Shown here piece after piece: positions 17,778 through 26,471 of a DNA stretch of 64,000 bases. The notes under the pieces were generated by a model that saw only the letters and a list, made by a program, of their open reading frames with translations, was not told the origin of the DNA and searched no databases. Numbering within the stretch: position 1 is the first letter of the stretch; each line of letters opens with the position of its first letter. This DNA is from Flavobacterium subsaxonicum WB 4.1-42 = DSM 21790. GTDB lineage: Bacteria > Bacteroidota > Bacteroidia > Flavobacteriales > Flavobacteriaceae. Location of the stretch: assembly GCF_000422725.1 (NCBI RefSeq), contig NZ_KE383909.1:475230-539229 (forward strand), read 5' to 3'. Both the position numbers and the translations under genes were made by a program.

Positions 17778-17927
17778 GTTGATTGATTTGATGATTGAAC
17801 TCTGATTGATTAATTATAAGACGATTATAAACTTAAAATGGTTGCATGGGTTTTTTATTTAGTTGTTGGTTGTCGGTTGACGGGTGCGGCGAATTGTCTA
17901 TTATCTAACGTCTATTATTAAATTCTT

Positions 17928-18986
17928 TTACTCTCCCTTTCTAAGTGTTATCCCACCATATTCAGACTTAATATATATCCTTGTGCCACCTGTGCTCCTG
18001 TAGTAGCCTTTGTAGTGCGAAGAGGTATTTTTTTCGGTCTTTTCGGTAAATTTAAGTCCGTCCTTACCGCTAAGTCCGGCATAGTCCAGGTAAAATTCAA
18101 AGTCGAAAGTAGCATCAGCATCATATTTTACGCTCGCCGACCCATAAGAGGTATTGATAGCTACATTTTTCGCGCTTTTTTCCAGGTTTGTAATGCTTAT
18201 ATCGCCATAGTTAGAAGTCAGGTTAATAACATTGCTAACCCTGCCCACCCGTACAACAGTGTAGTTAGAAGCCCCATTTATTTTATCGCCGCTGTCAATT
18301 TTAATATCGCCATAATCAACCTTATAGTTAATATCTTCGGCAATGCCTACCCGAAACGGAGTGTAATCTGCATTTAAAATTAGTTTGCCCGTCTTAGCAA
18401 TGTTGATGTTGGAGTACTGTGCCTTAAAATTACCTGCTTTTATGTAGCCAATTTTAGAAGTACTGCAATACTGAATGTCGATGTTATTGTTTTCGGCGTT
18501 AAGCTCTTCAATATCAAGGCTGCCATACTGGCAATTAATATTAACACCGCCATTAATTTTACCCAGCATAATACCACCATACTGGTTGGCGAGCCCAAGG
18601 GTGCCGCGTTTTGGTATTTTAATGGTATAATTAATTTCCATGCTAATGCGTTTGCCTTTAAAATTGCCAATAAGCGTTTTAGCGTTAACCAGGGCTGCGG
18701 TGGCATTAAAGTCGACATCTATAGAGTTAAGGCGTTTGTTAACCTCGTCTTCGTCGTTGCCGCTAACGGTAACAACAACATCTATAGCAGTTTTATCTTC
18801 GTCCCAGGTGGTAATGTAAATGTTGCCGTATTTGTTAGAAACCGTAAGCCCGGCCGTGCTGTTAACCGAAAATGATTTGTTTATCTTTTTCTCTTTCGTG
18901 TATTTTCCTTTTACAATACCGGCCATTGTCACTCCCGGAATAAGGAATAACAGCAGTATAACGATATTAAGCCTGATTGTTTTCAT
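17928..18986 (-). CDS. Secreted DUF4097-like beta-repeat protein
   Basis: 352 residues with a signal peptide (IVILLLFLIPGVTMA). The mature chain is a repetitive beta structure with recurring YG(N/S/D)I turns (NKYGNIYI, CQYGSLDI, VDYGDIKI, SNYGDISI, SEYGGITL), typical of DUF4097-type adhesin-like proteins. Its start overlaps the end of the anti-sigma-like gene by 20 bp, so translation is coupled. Coupling to a sigma/anti-sigma pair suggests an envelope-stress sensor or target, but this is inference. I assign the family from the repeat pattern only. Confidence 0.75.
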   Translation of the reverse strand: MKTIRLNIVILLLFLIPGVTMAGIVKGKYTKEKKINKSFSVNSTAGLTVSNKYGNIYITTWDEDKTAIDVVVTVSGNDEDEVNKRLNSIDVDFNATAALVNAKTLIGNFKGKRISMEINYTIKIPKRGTLGLANQYGGIMLGKINGGVNINCQYGSLDIEELNAENNNIDIQYCSTSKIGYIKAGNFKAQYSNINIAKTGKLILNADYTPFRVGIAEDINYKVDYGDIKIDSGDKINGASNYTVVRVGRVSNVINLTSNYGDISITNLEKSAKNVAINTSYGSASVKYDADATFDFEFYLDYAGLSGKDGLKFTEKTEKNTSSHYKGYYRSTGGTRIYIKSEYGGITLRKGE

Positions 18987-19512
18987 TGTAGTTTTCTTTT
19001 ATTTTTTTAATGTTTTCTATTTTGGTAAGCACCTCTTCTAAGAAAGAAATGCGGGTTTGCAGGTTGGTAATCATGGCGTGGATAATTTTTTTATTCTCGC
19101 CTTTTTCCTGCAGTTCTTTAATAAGGTTATTGTAATCCTGTTCCAGGGCATTCATGCGGTACAGGGCATCTTTAACCAGTTGTTTGGTCTCGGGGCTGTT
19201 TTGCTTTTCTACCTTGGCAAGTTCTTTTTCTATAATGCCCGAGAAATACATTTGTGCCTCCTGAGCCTTGGGCGACATTTTATTTGCCGCCGTGTTGCGA
19301 CCCATTTGCGAGCCAAACGTTATAAATAATCCTATAAAAAGTGCAATGGCTGCCGCTACAGGCCCTGCTACTCTTAAATTAAAGCGTTGCTGCTTTTTAC
19401 CCTCAAGCCTGTTTAAAAAGCGCTCCTGATGCCCAAGAGATGGCCCTTCGGTATCCCACTGCCCATCAAAGCTGTTAAACAGGTTGTCTAAACTGTCTTT
19501 TTCGTTTTTCAT
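18967..19512 (-). CDS. Putative anti-sigma factor (single-pass membrane protein)
   Basis: 181 residues from the ATG of MKNEKDSLDNLF, which overlaps the sigma stop codon by one base (TAATG). Upstream in-frame codons lie inside the sigma gene and are rejected. It has an N-terminal soluble segment (~45 residues), one membrane helix (VAGPVAAAIALFIGLFITFG) and a charged, coiled-coil-rich C-terminal part (about residues 90-175). No zinc-binding anti-sigma motif is visible, so the anti-sigma role is inferred from position directly after an ECF sigma factor and from the topology. Confidence 0.65.
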   Translation of the reverse strand: MKNEKDSLDNLFNSFDGQWDTEGPSLGHQERFLNRLEGKKQQRFNLRVAGPVAAAIALFIGLFITFGSQMGRNTAANKMSPKAQEAQMYFSGIIEKELAKVEKQNSPETKQLVKDALYRMNALEQDYNNLIKELQEKGENKKIIHAMITNLQTRISFLEEVLTKIENIKKIKENYNENNQA

Positions 19513-20063
19513 TATGCATTTAGTTTTTTTAGCAGGCTTTCTTTGGCCCTGCTTATGGTGGTACGGCAATTGCCCGGGCTAATTACCAAAATATCGCAAA
19601 TCTCTTCCTGGTCGTAACCCTCAATGTAAAGCAGCGTAAGGATAATGCGGTAGCTTTCTTTAAGGGAGTTTAGTGCCGCCATAACCTCCTGTATTTTTAC
19701 TGACTGAAAATCCAGCGTTACATCTTCGGCATAACCGGTGTCTTCAACCTTGTACAAAATATCATCAAGAGCGTCCATGGCATTCTTATTGATCTTCTTG
19801 TAATTATCAAGGCTGTGATTTAATACAATTTTTTTTAACCATGCCCCAAACGTAACCTCGCCCTTAAACGACTCCAGCTTTGTAAAAGCCTTTAAAAACG
19901 CCTCCTGCATAATATCTTCGGCCCAGTGGCTATCCTTTACAATTCTTAGCGCGGTATTGTACATAGGCTTATAATAGCGGTTATACACCTCAAACTGCGC
20001 GCTGCGGTTGCCCGCCTTGCATAGGGTTATTAGTTGGTCGATATCCTGGTTTGCGTTCGTCAA
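19512..20063 (-). CDS. ECF-type RNA polymerase sigma factor, TTG start
   Basis: 183 residues with sigma region 2 (VYNRYYKPMYNTALRIVKDSHWAEDIMQEAFLKAF) and region 4 (LNSLKESYRIILTLLYIEGYDQEEICDILVISPGNCRTTISRAKESL). It directs polymerase to a small regulon, probably envelope-related. No in-frame ATG precedes region 2: the frame upstream is closed by TAA, so the start is TTG at 20063, an unusual codon that may keep expression low. The stop overlaps the next ATG (TAATG). The operon sigma, anti-sigma-like, DUF4097-like, head-GIN is read leftwards. Confidence 0.88.
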   Translation of the reverse strand: MTNANQDIDQLITLCKAGNRSAQFEVYNRYYKPMYNTALRIVKDSHWAEDIMQEAFLKAFTKLESFKGEVTFGAWLKKIVLNHSLDNYKKINKNAMDALDDILYKVEDTGYAEDVTLDFQSVKIQEVMAALNSLKESYRIILTLLYIEGYDQEEICDILVISPGNCRTTISRAKESLLKKLNA

Positions 20064-20224
20064 GTTTGGTTGCCTGGTTTATACTAATGACTGCACGTTT
20101 TTAAAATTGTTACAGTTGTATTAAAAAAATTAATTTTTTAATGTACTAATGTAGCAATTACTTCGTTTGGGAGGGGTTTTGGGATAATAAGAGTTGATTG
20201 AATAAGGGCAGATAGGGATAGCGA

Positions 20225-20379
20225 TTAACTATCTACTACCGAAATTATTTCCCTAACGGGAAAATAGTAAAATTGTTTATTAAAAGAAAATTTACTTGAA
20301 TTAAATGCTGTGCTGTAAGGACTTAATTTCGATAGCAATTGTGTAATAGCCCAATACAATGTCCTGTAAGGAATAATAC
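20225..20379. repeat. Interspersed repeat, family 'CGGTAGCGA', copies 2 and 3
   Basis: Copy 2 (20225-20268) is inverted: CTACCGAAATTATTTCCCTAA followed by CGGG is the reverse complement of the core of copy 1. Copy 3 (20313-20379) is direct: CTGTAAGGACTTAATTTCGATAGCAA, about 30 bp, then TGTCCTGTAAGGAATAATA, the same box-core-spacer-box order as copy 1 with diverged boxes. Confidence 0.65.
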
Positions 20380-20397
20380 TGATATAGATAAAATAAT

Positions 20398-20420
20398 AAA
20401 GCCGTCCACTGGACGGCTTT
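20398..20420. terminator. Hairpin after yebC
   Basis: AAAGCCGTCC and GGACGGCTTT form a perfect 10-bp stem with an ACT loop, 26 bp after the yebC stop on the reverse strand. The A/T flanks are short, so strength is uncertain. Confidence 0.6.
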
Positions 20421-20445
20421 ATTAATATTATAAAACAAAAGTAAA

Positions 20446-21159
20446 CTACTCCTGCATAGTGTGGTACACGTTCATAACGTCGTCGTCTTCCTCAATTTTT
20501 TCAAGAAGTTTTTCAACGTCGGCAATCTGGTCTTCGGTAAGCTCTTTGGTTATTTGTGGAATCCTTTCAAAGCCTGACGATAGTATTTCGATACCTCTGT
20601 TTTCCAGTTCTTTCTGGATGGCACCAAAGCTTTCAAAAGGGGCATACATTACAATACCGCCATCTTCATCGGCAAAAATCTCCTCTACACCAAAGTCTAT
20701 CATTTCCAGTTCCATTTCTTCAACATCGCGGCCCTCGGCAGGTATGCGAAAGTTGCAGGTATGGTCGAACATAAACTCTACCGACCCCTGTGTGCCCATT
20801 GTGCCGTTGCATTTATTAAAGTAGCTGCGAATGTTGGCAACAGTACGATTGTTATTATCTGTAGCGGTTTCTATAAGTATGGCAATGCCGTGGGGTGCGT
20901 AGCCCTCAAACAACACCTCTTTAAAGTTAGCGGTATCTTTGTCTGATGCTTTTTTAATAGCCCTCTCAACATTGTCTTTAGGCATGTTGGCTGCCTTGGC
21001 ATTTTGTATAACTGCCCTAAGCCTGGAGTTGGTTTCTGCATTTGGTCCGCCTTCTTTAACGGCCATTACAATGTCTTTGCCTATTCTTGTAAACGTTTTG
21101 GCCATGGCCGACCAGCGTTTCATTTTTCTTGCTTTTCTAAACTCGAATGCTCTTCCCAT
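20446..21159 (-). CDS. yebC: YebC/PmpR-family regulator
   Basis: 237 residues, full family length. The N-terminal MGRAFEFRKARKMKRWSAMAKTF block, the NMPKDNVERAIKKA segment near residue 58 and GYAPHGIAILIE near 87 are diagnostic for YebC/PmpR/TACO1. Members bind DNA or act on the ribosome, with reported roles in transcription control and in easing translation of proline runs. It stands alone between the S41 protease and the ECF operon, with a hairpin after its stop. Confidence 0.95.
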   Translation of the reverse strand: MGRAFEFRKARKMKRWSAMAKTFTRIGKDIVMAVKEGGPNAETNSRLRAVIQNAKAANMPKDNVERAIKKASDKDTANFKEVLFEGYAPHGIAILIETATDNNNRTVANIRSYFNKCNGTMGTQGSVEFMFDHTCNFRIPAEGRDVEEMELEMIDFGVEEIFADEDGGIVMYAPFESFGAIQKELENRGIEILSSGFERIPQITKELTEDQIADVEKLLEKIEEDDDVMNVYHTMQE

Positions 21160-21224
21160 TGTTTTTATTTATTTGCAGTACAAAAATAGAATTATTTGCA
21201 GTTATTGCAAAAACAAAATGCGCT

Positions 21225-23270
21225 TTAACGGGATTTATAATTACTTAAATCTTTAAGAATGTTTACACTCTCGTAAATGTATGGGTCGGCTTTAATAGAT
21301 TTTACCTTAAACTCGTTCACGCTTTTGTAAAAAGCATCGGTATCGGCATTGCCGGTTTTGCCGGCGTCGGTATTTACGGTAAGGTTGGTTTCTTTTTCCA
21401 GCTCGGCGGTAATCTCTTTCCAAAGCTTATCCATAGCGTGGGCATCGGCATAAACCGAATCAAAAGTTACGGGCAACGGCTTTTTATCGGTCTTATAAAA
21501 AGTATCTACCTGCTTATTAATATCTATAAGCTTATTGAGTGTTTTGTTAGTGCCTGTGCGGGTTTTGCTCAGGGCAATGGCTTTTTTAATGGCATCGTCG
21601 GCCATTTTGGTAAAGCGCACGTTAATGTCTATACTGTCGTTTTTAATGGCGGTAGGCATGGTTTTTTCGCGCGGAAGCATATCGTTAAACACAAACGGCA
21701 ATGGTACATCGGGCACAATGCCGGTGTACTGGCTGCTCTTGCCCGATACGCGGTAAAATTTATCGATAGTAACTTTTACAAAATCGGTCTGGCTTTTCTC
21801 GTCAAGCGGAAGTATAGTCTGCATCGTGGCCTTACCAACGGTGGTGCTGCCCACAATAACGGCGCGGTTATAATCCTGCATTACCCCGGCAAAAAATTCG
21901 CTTGCAGAAGCTGTAAAGCCATTTACCAATACCACCATTGGGCCGTTATATAGCATGCCGCGGTTGTAATCGCGGATGGTGTTGTAGGTCTGGTTTTTAT
22001 CGGTAACAATACTCACAGGACCGTAGTTTATAAACATACCCGCCATACGGATAACTTCGTCCATACTGCCGCCACCATTGTATTGCAGGTCGATAATAAG
22101 GCCTTTAATATCGCTTTTTTTAAGGGTAGATACCTCTTTAGCAACGTCGTCGGCAACGCCGCTGTTGGTCTCGTTATCCATGGCTGTATAAAAGCTTGGT
22201 ACTTTTATATAGCCCATTTTTTCTTTGCCTTCGCCTAAAATATAGCTGTAAACGCTATGGTCATCGGCCTTCATAACCTGTTTTTCGAGGGTAACGGTAT
22301 ATAACGAACCATCTTTTTTACGAAGCGTAAGGTCTACTGTTTTATAAGTATCGCTGTATACAATGTTATTAATGGTTTCCATTGCAGCGCAGGACACAGT
22401 GTAATCGGTATTATTGACCGATAGCTTAATAAGCTTATCGCCTTTGTCTATTTTTTTTGTAATGTATGCCGGGCCGCCGGGTACTACTTCTTCTACAATA
22501 ATTTCTTCCTTATCGTTCTGGCTTACGTAAAGCCCAAGGGAGTAATTTTCGGTTGAGATAGACGACACAAACGATTGTTTCTCGTTATAATTAAAGTAGG
22601 TAGAGTGCGGATCGAAATAGGAGCAGAATACCGAATAAAACCTGTTGTACATGCTGTTCTCGAAACCTTCGGAAGGCGAGAGCAGGCTGTTAATTCGGCA
22701 CAGGTAGGTATCTGTAATTTTTGCCTGAGACAGGGGGAAGAGCTTGTCCAGGTGCTGCTTAAGCGAATCTTTATTTTTGCTAAGCATGGCAACGTCTTCC
22801 AGCACATCATAGGTTATTCTTTTTCGCATGAAATTTTTTATCTTCTCCGGATCTGAATGGAACGGGAAGTTTTTCTTCGAATAAAAAATAGTGTCTTTAG
22901 TAGTGTAGCTAAGCGGCTGTTTGGCAATATCTTCTACAAACTGCCTGTTGCGCTCTAAAGCCTTTTTGTAAGTGGCAATAAAATCGGTAAAAAAAGTACA
23001 ATCACCATTATTAATATAGTTGTCAATCTGGTACTTATGGGTTTCCAGTAAATCGGCTTCGTCTTTTAGAAAAAGCACGCGGTTATCGTCAAGCTGGTTC
23101 ATAACCGTTTTGTAGACGTAAGCCGAAAGGCTATCGTCTACCGGTTTAGGGTGGTAGTGCCTGGTTTTTAAAATAGTGCTAATGCGAGAAAAAACACTGC
23201 AGGCCTTTTCGTTACTCTGGGCGTGTGCCTGTAGGGCAATTAAAAAGGCCAATGCAGCAAATTTTTTCAT
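21225..23270 (-). CDS. S41 family tail-specific protease (Prc/Tsp-like)
   Basis: 681 residues with a signal peptide (MKKFAALAFLIALQAHAQ). An N-terminal helical region (~25-200) is followed by a PDZ domain (about 230-330) and the S41 peptidase core. The catalytic dyad is Ser455 in TASASEFF and Lys480 in TTVGKATMQ; the 25-residue spacing equals that of E. coli Tsp (Ser430/Lys455). A C-terminal extension like that of Tsp follows. It degrades or trims periplasmic proteins from their C-termini. The gene begins 12 bp after gcvT on the same strand, so the two are probably co-transcribed despite unrelated functions. Confidence 0.93.
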   Translation of the reverse strand: MKKFAALAFLIALQAHAQSNEKACSVFSRISTILKTRHYHPKPVDDSLSAYVYKTVMNQLDDNRVLFLKDEADLLETHKYQIDNYINNGDCTFFTDFIATYKKALERNRQFVEDIAKQPLSYTTKDTIFYSKKNFPFHSDPEKIKNFMRKRITYDVLEDVAMLSKNKDSLKQHLDKLFPLSQAKITDTYLCRINSLLSPSEGFENSMYNRFYSVFCSYFDPHSTYFNYNEKQSFVSSISTENYSLGLYVSQNDKEEIIVEEVVPGGPAYITKKIDKGDKLIKLSVNNTDYTVSCAAMETINNIVYSDTYKTVDLTLRKKDGSLYTVTLEKQVMKADDHSVYSYILGEGKEKMGYIKVPSFYTAMDNETNSGVADDVAKEVSTLKKSDIKGLIIDLQYNGGGSMDEVIRMAGMFINYGPVSIVTDKNQTYNTIRDYNRGMLYNGPMVVLVNGFTASASEFFAGVMQDYNRAVIVGSTTVGKATMQTILPLDEKSQTDFVKVTIDKFYRVSGKSSQYTGIVPDVPLPFVFNDMLPREKTMPTAIKNDSIDINVRFTKMADDAIKKAIALSKTRTGTNKTLNKLIDINKQVDTFYKTDKKPLPVTFDSVYADAHAMDKLWKEITAELEKETNLTVNTDAGKTGNADTDAFYKSVNEFKVKSIKADPYIYESVNILKDLSNYKSR

Positions 23271-23282
23271 GGTAATGGGGTA

Positions 23283-24365
23283 TTATTTTTTGTAAAACGG
23301 CAGCTTAACAACTTTAGCAGCTACATCGTTTTTACGTATTCTTATAAATATTTCGCTATCTTCTGCAGCAAAAGCAACCGGAACATAGCCCATGCCAATA
23401 CCTTTGTTTAATGATGGCGCCATAGTACCCGATGTTACTATGCCTATTACATTACCCAGGGCATCAACAATTTCGTAATCCTGACGTGGCACACCGCGGT
23501 CTAAAAGCTCAAAGCCTACCAGTTTGCGGGTAACGCCAGCCTCTTTTTGCTGCTTAAGCGCATCTGAATTTACGAAATTTTTATTAAACTTGGTAATCCA
23601 GCCTAAACCGGCTTCAAGCGGAGAGGTAGTATCGTTAATGTCGTTTCCGTAAAGGCAAAAGCCCATCTCAAGGCGAAGTGTGTCGCGCGCAGCAAGGCCA
23701 ATTGGCTTAATATCGTAAGCAGCGCCGGCTTCAAATACTTTGTTCCAAATGTGCTCTATCTCGCTGTTTTTAGCGTAAATTTCAAAACCGCCACTACCGG
23801 TATAGCCTGTAGCCGAGATAATAACATGCTCTATACCTGCAAAATCAGCTACCTCAAAATGGTAGTATTTAATAGCGGCAAGGTCTATAGAGGTTAGTGC
23901 CTGCATAGCTTCCATAGCCATTGGGCCCTGTATGGCAAGCAGCGAGTAGTCGTCAGATAAGTTGCGCATAACTACACCAAGGTCGTTGTGTGCAGATATC
24001 CACTCCCAGTCTTTATCAATATTAGAGGCATTTACAACAAGTAAATACTCTTCTTCTTTAAGTTTATAAACAATAAGATCGTCTACAATACCGCCGGTAG
24101 CATTGGGCAGGCAAGAGTATTGCGCACGGCCAATGGTAAGGGTAGCAGCATCGTTGCTGGTAACTTTCTGTATAAGGTCGAGCGCATGCGGACCAGATAG
24201 TAAAAATTCGCCCATGTGCGAAACGTCAAAAACACCTACACCGTTTCTCACAGTATCGTGTTCGGCATTAACACCCTCATACAAAACAGGCATATTAAAG
24301 CCTGCAAACGGAACCATTTTAGCACCCAGTGCTTCGTGAACGTGCGTAAGCGCAGTATTTTTCAT
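23283..24365 (-). CDS. gcvT: Aminomethyltransferase (glycine cleavage system T protein)
   Basis: 360 residues, canonical length. [16 protein letters not shown] near residue 16, [11 protein letters not shown] near 44, the folate-domain block [12 protein letters not shown] near 190 and [13 protein letters not shown] near 234 identify GcvT. It transfers the methylene carbon of the H-protein-bound aminomethyl group to tetrahydrofolate, releasing ammonia. gcvP and gcvH are not in the window, as is usual in Bacteroidota where the gcv genes are scattered. It is first in a two-gene unit with the S41 protease. Confidence 0.95.
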   Translation of the reverse strand: MKNTALTHVHEALGAKMVPFAGFNMPVLYEGVNAEHDTVRNGVGVFDVSHMGEFLLSGPHALDLIQKVTSNDAATLTIGRAQYSCLPNATGGIVDDLIVYKLKEEEYLLVVNASNIDKDWEWISAHNDLGVVMRNLSDDYSLLAIQGPMAMEAMQALTSIDLAAIKYYHFEVADFAGIEHVIISATGYTGSGGFEIYAKNSEIEHIWNKVFEAGAAYDIKPIGLAARDTLRLEMGFCLYGNDINDTTSPLEAGLGWITKFNKNFVNSDALKQQKEAGVTRKLVGFELLDRGVPRQDYEIVDALGNVIGIVTSGTMAPSLNKGIGMGYVPVAFAAEDSEIFIRIRKNDVAAKVVKLPFYKK

Positions 24366-24573
24366 TTATGTTTGAAATAAAGTTTGAATGCGCTAAATTA
24401 TTGAAAATTATGCAATCGGAAAGCCTTAAATTAACAATTATGATTTATTAACGAATTGTAGGGGATTTGTTAATTTGGTTGATGGTTGTCAGTTGATGGT
24501 TGTTGGTTGTCTGAAGGAAATTGCCCCAATGGTTCATGCGCGCGCGCCAGTCCCAATGATAGAGGCAGTTGGA

Positions 24574-24614
24574 ATTCCCCTACTTTGGAGGGGTGCCCGT
24601 AGGGCGGGGTGGTT
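24574..24614 (+). repeat. 41-bp interspersed element (copy 1 of 2)
   Basis: Reads ATTCCCCTACTTTGGAGGGG, then a variable GC-rich middle, then CGGGGTGGTT. The reverse complement of 38742-38782 has the same length, the same ends and the same order, differing mainly in the middle nine bases. It lies just after the thrC stop codon, 14 kb from its partner. Confidence 0.75.
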
Positions 24615-24622
24615 AATAACCC

Positions 24623-25918
24623 TTATCTCCCCAGTAAAAACCCCTTTAACCCCTCATAACTATCTACTGCAATAGTCTTTTTCTCGCCATTCATAACCGC
24701 TTTAATCTGCTCAGGTATAGCGATCTCAGTATTAATATTATTTGTAATGCTATCGGCAAACTTAACAGGGTGGGCGGTTTCTAAGAATACGCCCGTAAAG
24801 TCACGATTATCAGCAAGGTGTTTTTTAAGCCCCAGATAGCCTATAGCACCATGCGGATCGGCCAGGTAGCCGTTTTCGGTGTACAATTTTTTAAGGGTGG
24901 CAATGGTATCGGCATCGGTAAAACTATAAGTGCTGAATTCTTTATCCAATGCTCCAAATTCGTTATTAAAAAGCTCTAATATGCGCACAAAATTACTTGG
25001 GTTGCTAACATCCATAGCGTTAGAAAGCGTTTCTATGGTTTGTTGCGGTGTATATTGTTGCGTATCCATATAACGCGGCACGGTATCGTTAGCATTGGTG
25101 GCAGCGATAAAATGCCCGATAGGCAGGCCAATTTTATGTGCCATCATACCTGCACAAATATTACCGAAATTTCCGCTTGGCACAGCAACCGCCAAAGGTT
25201 TCCCGCCGGCTTTAAGCGCTTTATAAGCAAAAAAGTAGTAAAACATTTGGGGCAGCCAGCGTGCTATGTTTATGGAGTTGGCCGATGTTAACCGTACATC
25301 TTTAAGTTCATCATCTAAAAAAGCTTTTTTAACCATGTCCTGGCAATCGTCAAAGGTGCCCTGAATTTCAAGCGCGGTAATATTCTGACCCAGGGTTGTC
25401 AATTGCTTTTCCTGAACATCGCTTACCTTGCCACTTGGGTAGAGTATAACCACATCGATGCCTTCTACACCTAAAAAGCCGCTTGCTACAGCGCCCCCGG
25501 TATCGCCCGAAGTGGCTACCAGTATGGTTATCTTTTTATCGGCGTCGTCTTTAGTAAAATAGTTAAGGCAGCGTGACATAAAGCGTGCGCCCACATCTTT
25601 AAACGCCATAGTGGGGCCGTGAAACAGCTCCAGTGCAAACACATCTTTCTCAACCTCTATTAACGGAAAGGGGAATGATAGTGTTTCTTCTACAATCTGC
25701 CTTAGCTTCTCTTCCGGAATTTCATTGCCTATAAACGGTGCAATGGCACGGTATGCAATCTCGTTATCGCTGTAGTTTTCTATATTGGCTATAAAATCGG
25801 CATCCAGTTGTGGCAGGCTTTCCGGAAAGTACAAGCCTTTATCCTGGGCTATACCGGTCATGGCGGCTTCTTTAAAGCTTACTTTTATGCTGGGGTTGTT
25901 TAAGCTGTAGTATTTCAT
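24623..25918 (-). CDS. thrC: Threonine synthase
   Basis: 431 residues from the ATG of MKYYSLNNPSIKVSF; an in-frame ATG seven codons upstream is less likely. The PLP lysine is Lys107 in HGPTMAFKDVGARF; VATSGDTGGAVASGF binds the cofactor phosphate. It converts O-phospho-homoserine to threonine, the last step of the pathway. It is the last gene of the thrA-thrB-unknown-thrC operon, 24 bp after the unknown gene, and would be controlled by the leader peptide upstream of thrA. Confidence 0.95.
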   Translation of the reverse strand: MKYYSLNNPSIKVSFKEAAMTGIAQDKGLYFPESLPQLDADFIANIENYSDNEIAYRAIAPFIGNEIPEEKLRQIVEETLSFPFPLIEVEKDVFALELFHGPTMAFKDVGARFMSRCLNYFTKDDADKKITILVATSGDTGGAVASGFLGVEGIDVVILYPSGKVSDVQEKQLTTLGQNITALEIQGTFDDCQDMVKKAFLDDELKDVRLTSANSINIARWLPQMFYYFFAYKALKAGGKPLAVAVPSGNFGNICAGMMAHKIGLPIGHFIAATNANDTVPRYMDTQQYTPQQTIETLSNAMDVSNPSNFVRILELFNNEFGALDKEFSTYSFTDADTIATLKKLYTENGYLADPHGAIGYLGLKKHLADNRDFTGVFLETAHPVKFADSITNNINTEIAIPEQIKAVMNGEKKTIAVDSYEGLKGFLLGR

Positions 25919-25942
25919 GGTATTAATATTTAAAAGCAATAG

Positions 25943-26464
25943 CTATGCTTTAAGTTGTGCTAAAATTTCTGCTGCCTGAAAGGCAATATTTTTAAAGTAG
26001 TTGGCATCTTTATACACTTCTGTATAATGTTTGCCTGTAATTTCTCTTCGGTTAAGATCACTTAGCAGGTTGCCTGCCTGAATAATACTTGTAATCCGCT
26101 CTTTTTCTGATGGTTCTAATTTACTTTGAATTCTCTCCAGTAATTTCTCTATCAGTCGCGCTCTGTATTGATTGTTGTCTTGCTTATCCTCATAATAAAG
26201 CCGATTTGCTGCTGCAATTACTTCATCCGGATATGTGGAGTTTAATGCTATATCAATCAAATCATCGGTACTTAATCTGGGTTTGATTTGTAACAAGTTA
26301 TGCGAAAGACTTCTATCATCGAAAATATATTTTATCCATTCTTTTCCTGAAGTTTTATCAATGTAAAGTATCGTCCACCCACCATCAAGCACTTCAACCT
26401 GGTCAAGCTGTTTTATAAAATTTTCGATAAGTACATTAGTGCTAAATAGTTTTCTATCGTTCAT
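25943..26464 (-). CDS. Hypothetical protein inserted in the thr operon
   Basis: 173 residues, soluble, with no signal or membrane segment. The N-terminal part (VEVLDGGWTILYIDKTSGKEWIKYIF) looks like a small beta-sheet domain; the rest is helical and charged (RLIEKLLERIQSKLEPSEKERITSIIQ). I recognise no family. It begins 7 bp after thrB and ends 24 bp before thrC, so it is translated from the threonine mRNA. Its base composition looks slightly more AT-rich than the flanking thr genes, consistent with an insertion, but I have not measured it. An immunity-like or regulatory protein is conceivable, without evidence. Confidence 0.65.
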   Translation of the reverse strand: MNDRKLFSTNVLIENFIKQLDQVEVLDGGWTILYIDKTSGKEWIKYIFDDRSLSHNLLQIKPRLSTDDLIDIALNSTYPDEVIAAANRLYYEDKQDNNQYRARLIEKLLERIQSKLEPSEKERITSIIQAGNLLSDLNRREITGKHYTEVYKDANYFKNIAFQAAEILAQLKA

Positions 26465-26471
26465 AAAAGCA

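Larger units (their letters stand above)
20064..20445. other. 382-bp spacer upstream of the ECF operon, with repeat copies
   Basis: No gene is visible. It holds the sigma promoter region (AT-rich, no clean TAnnTTTG found), two copies of the CGGTAGCGA-type interspersed repeat, and a hairpin serving yebC. Confidence 0.6.

Noticed and set aside
21438..21953. 171-codon ORF antisense to the S41 protease
   Set aside because: It overlaps the catalytic core of a well-supported gene and shows no recognisable domain or start context.
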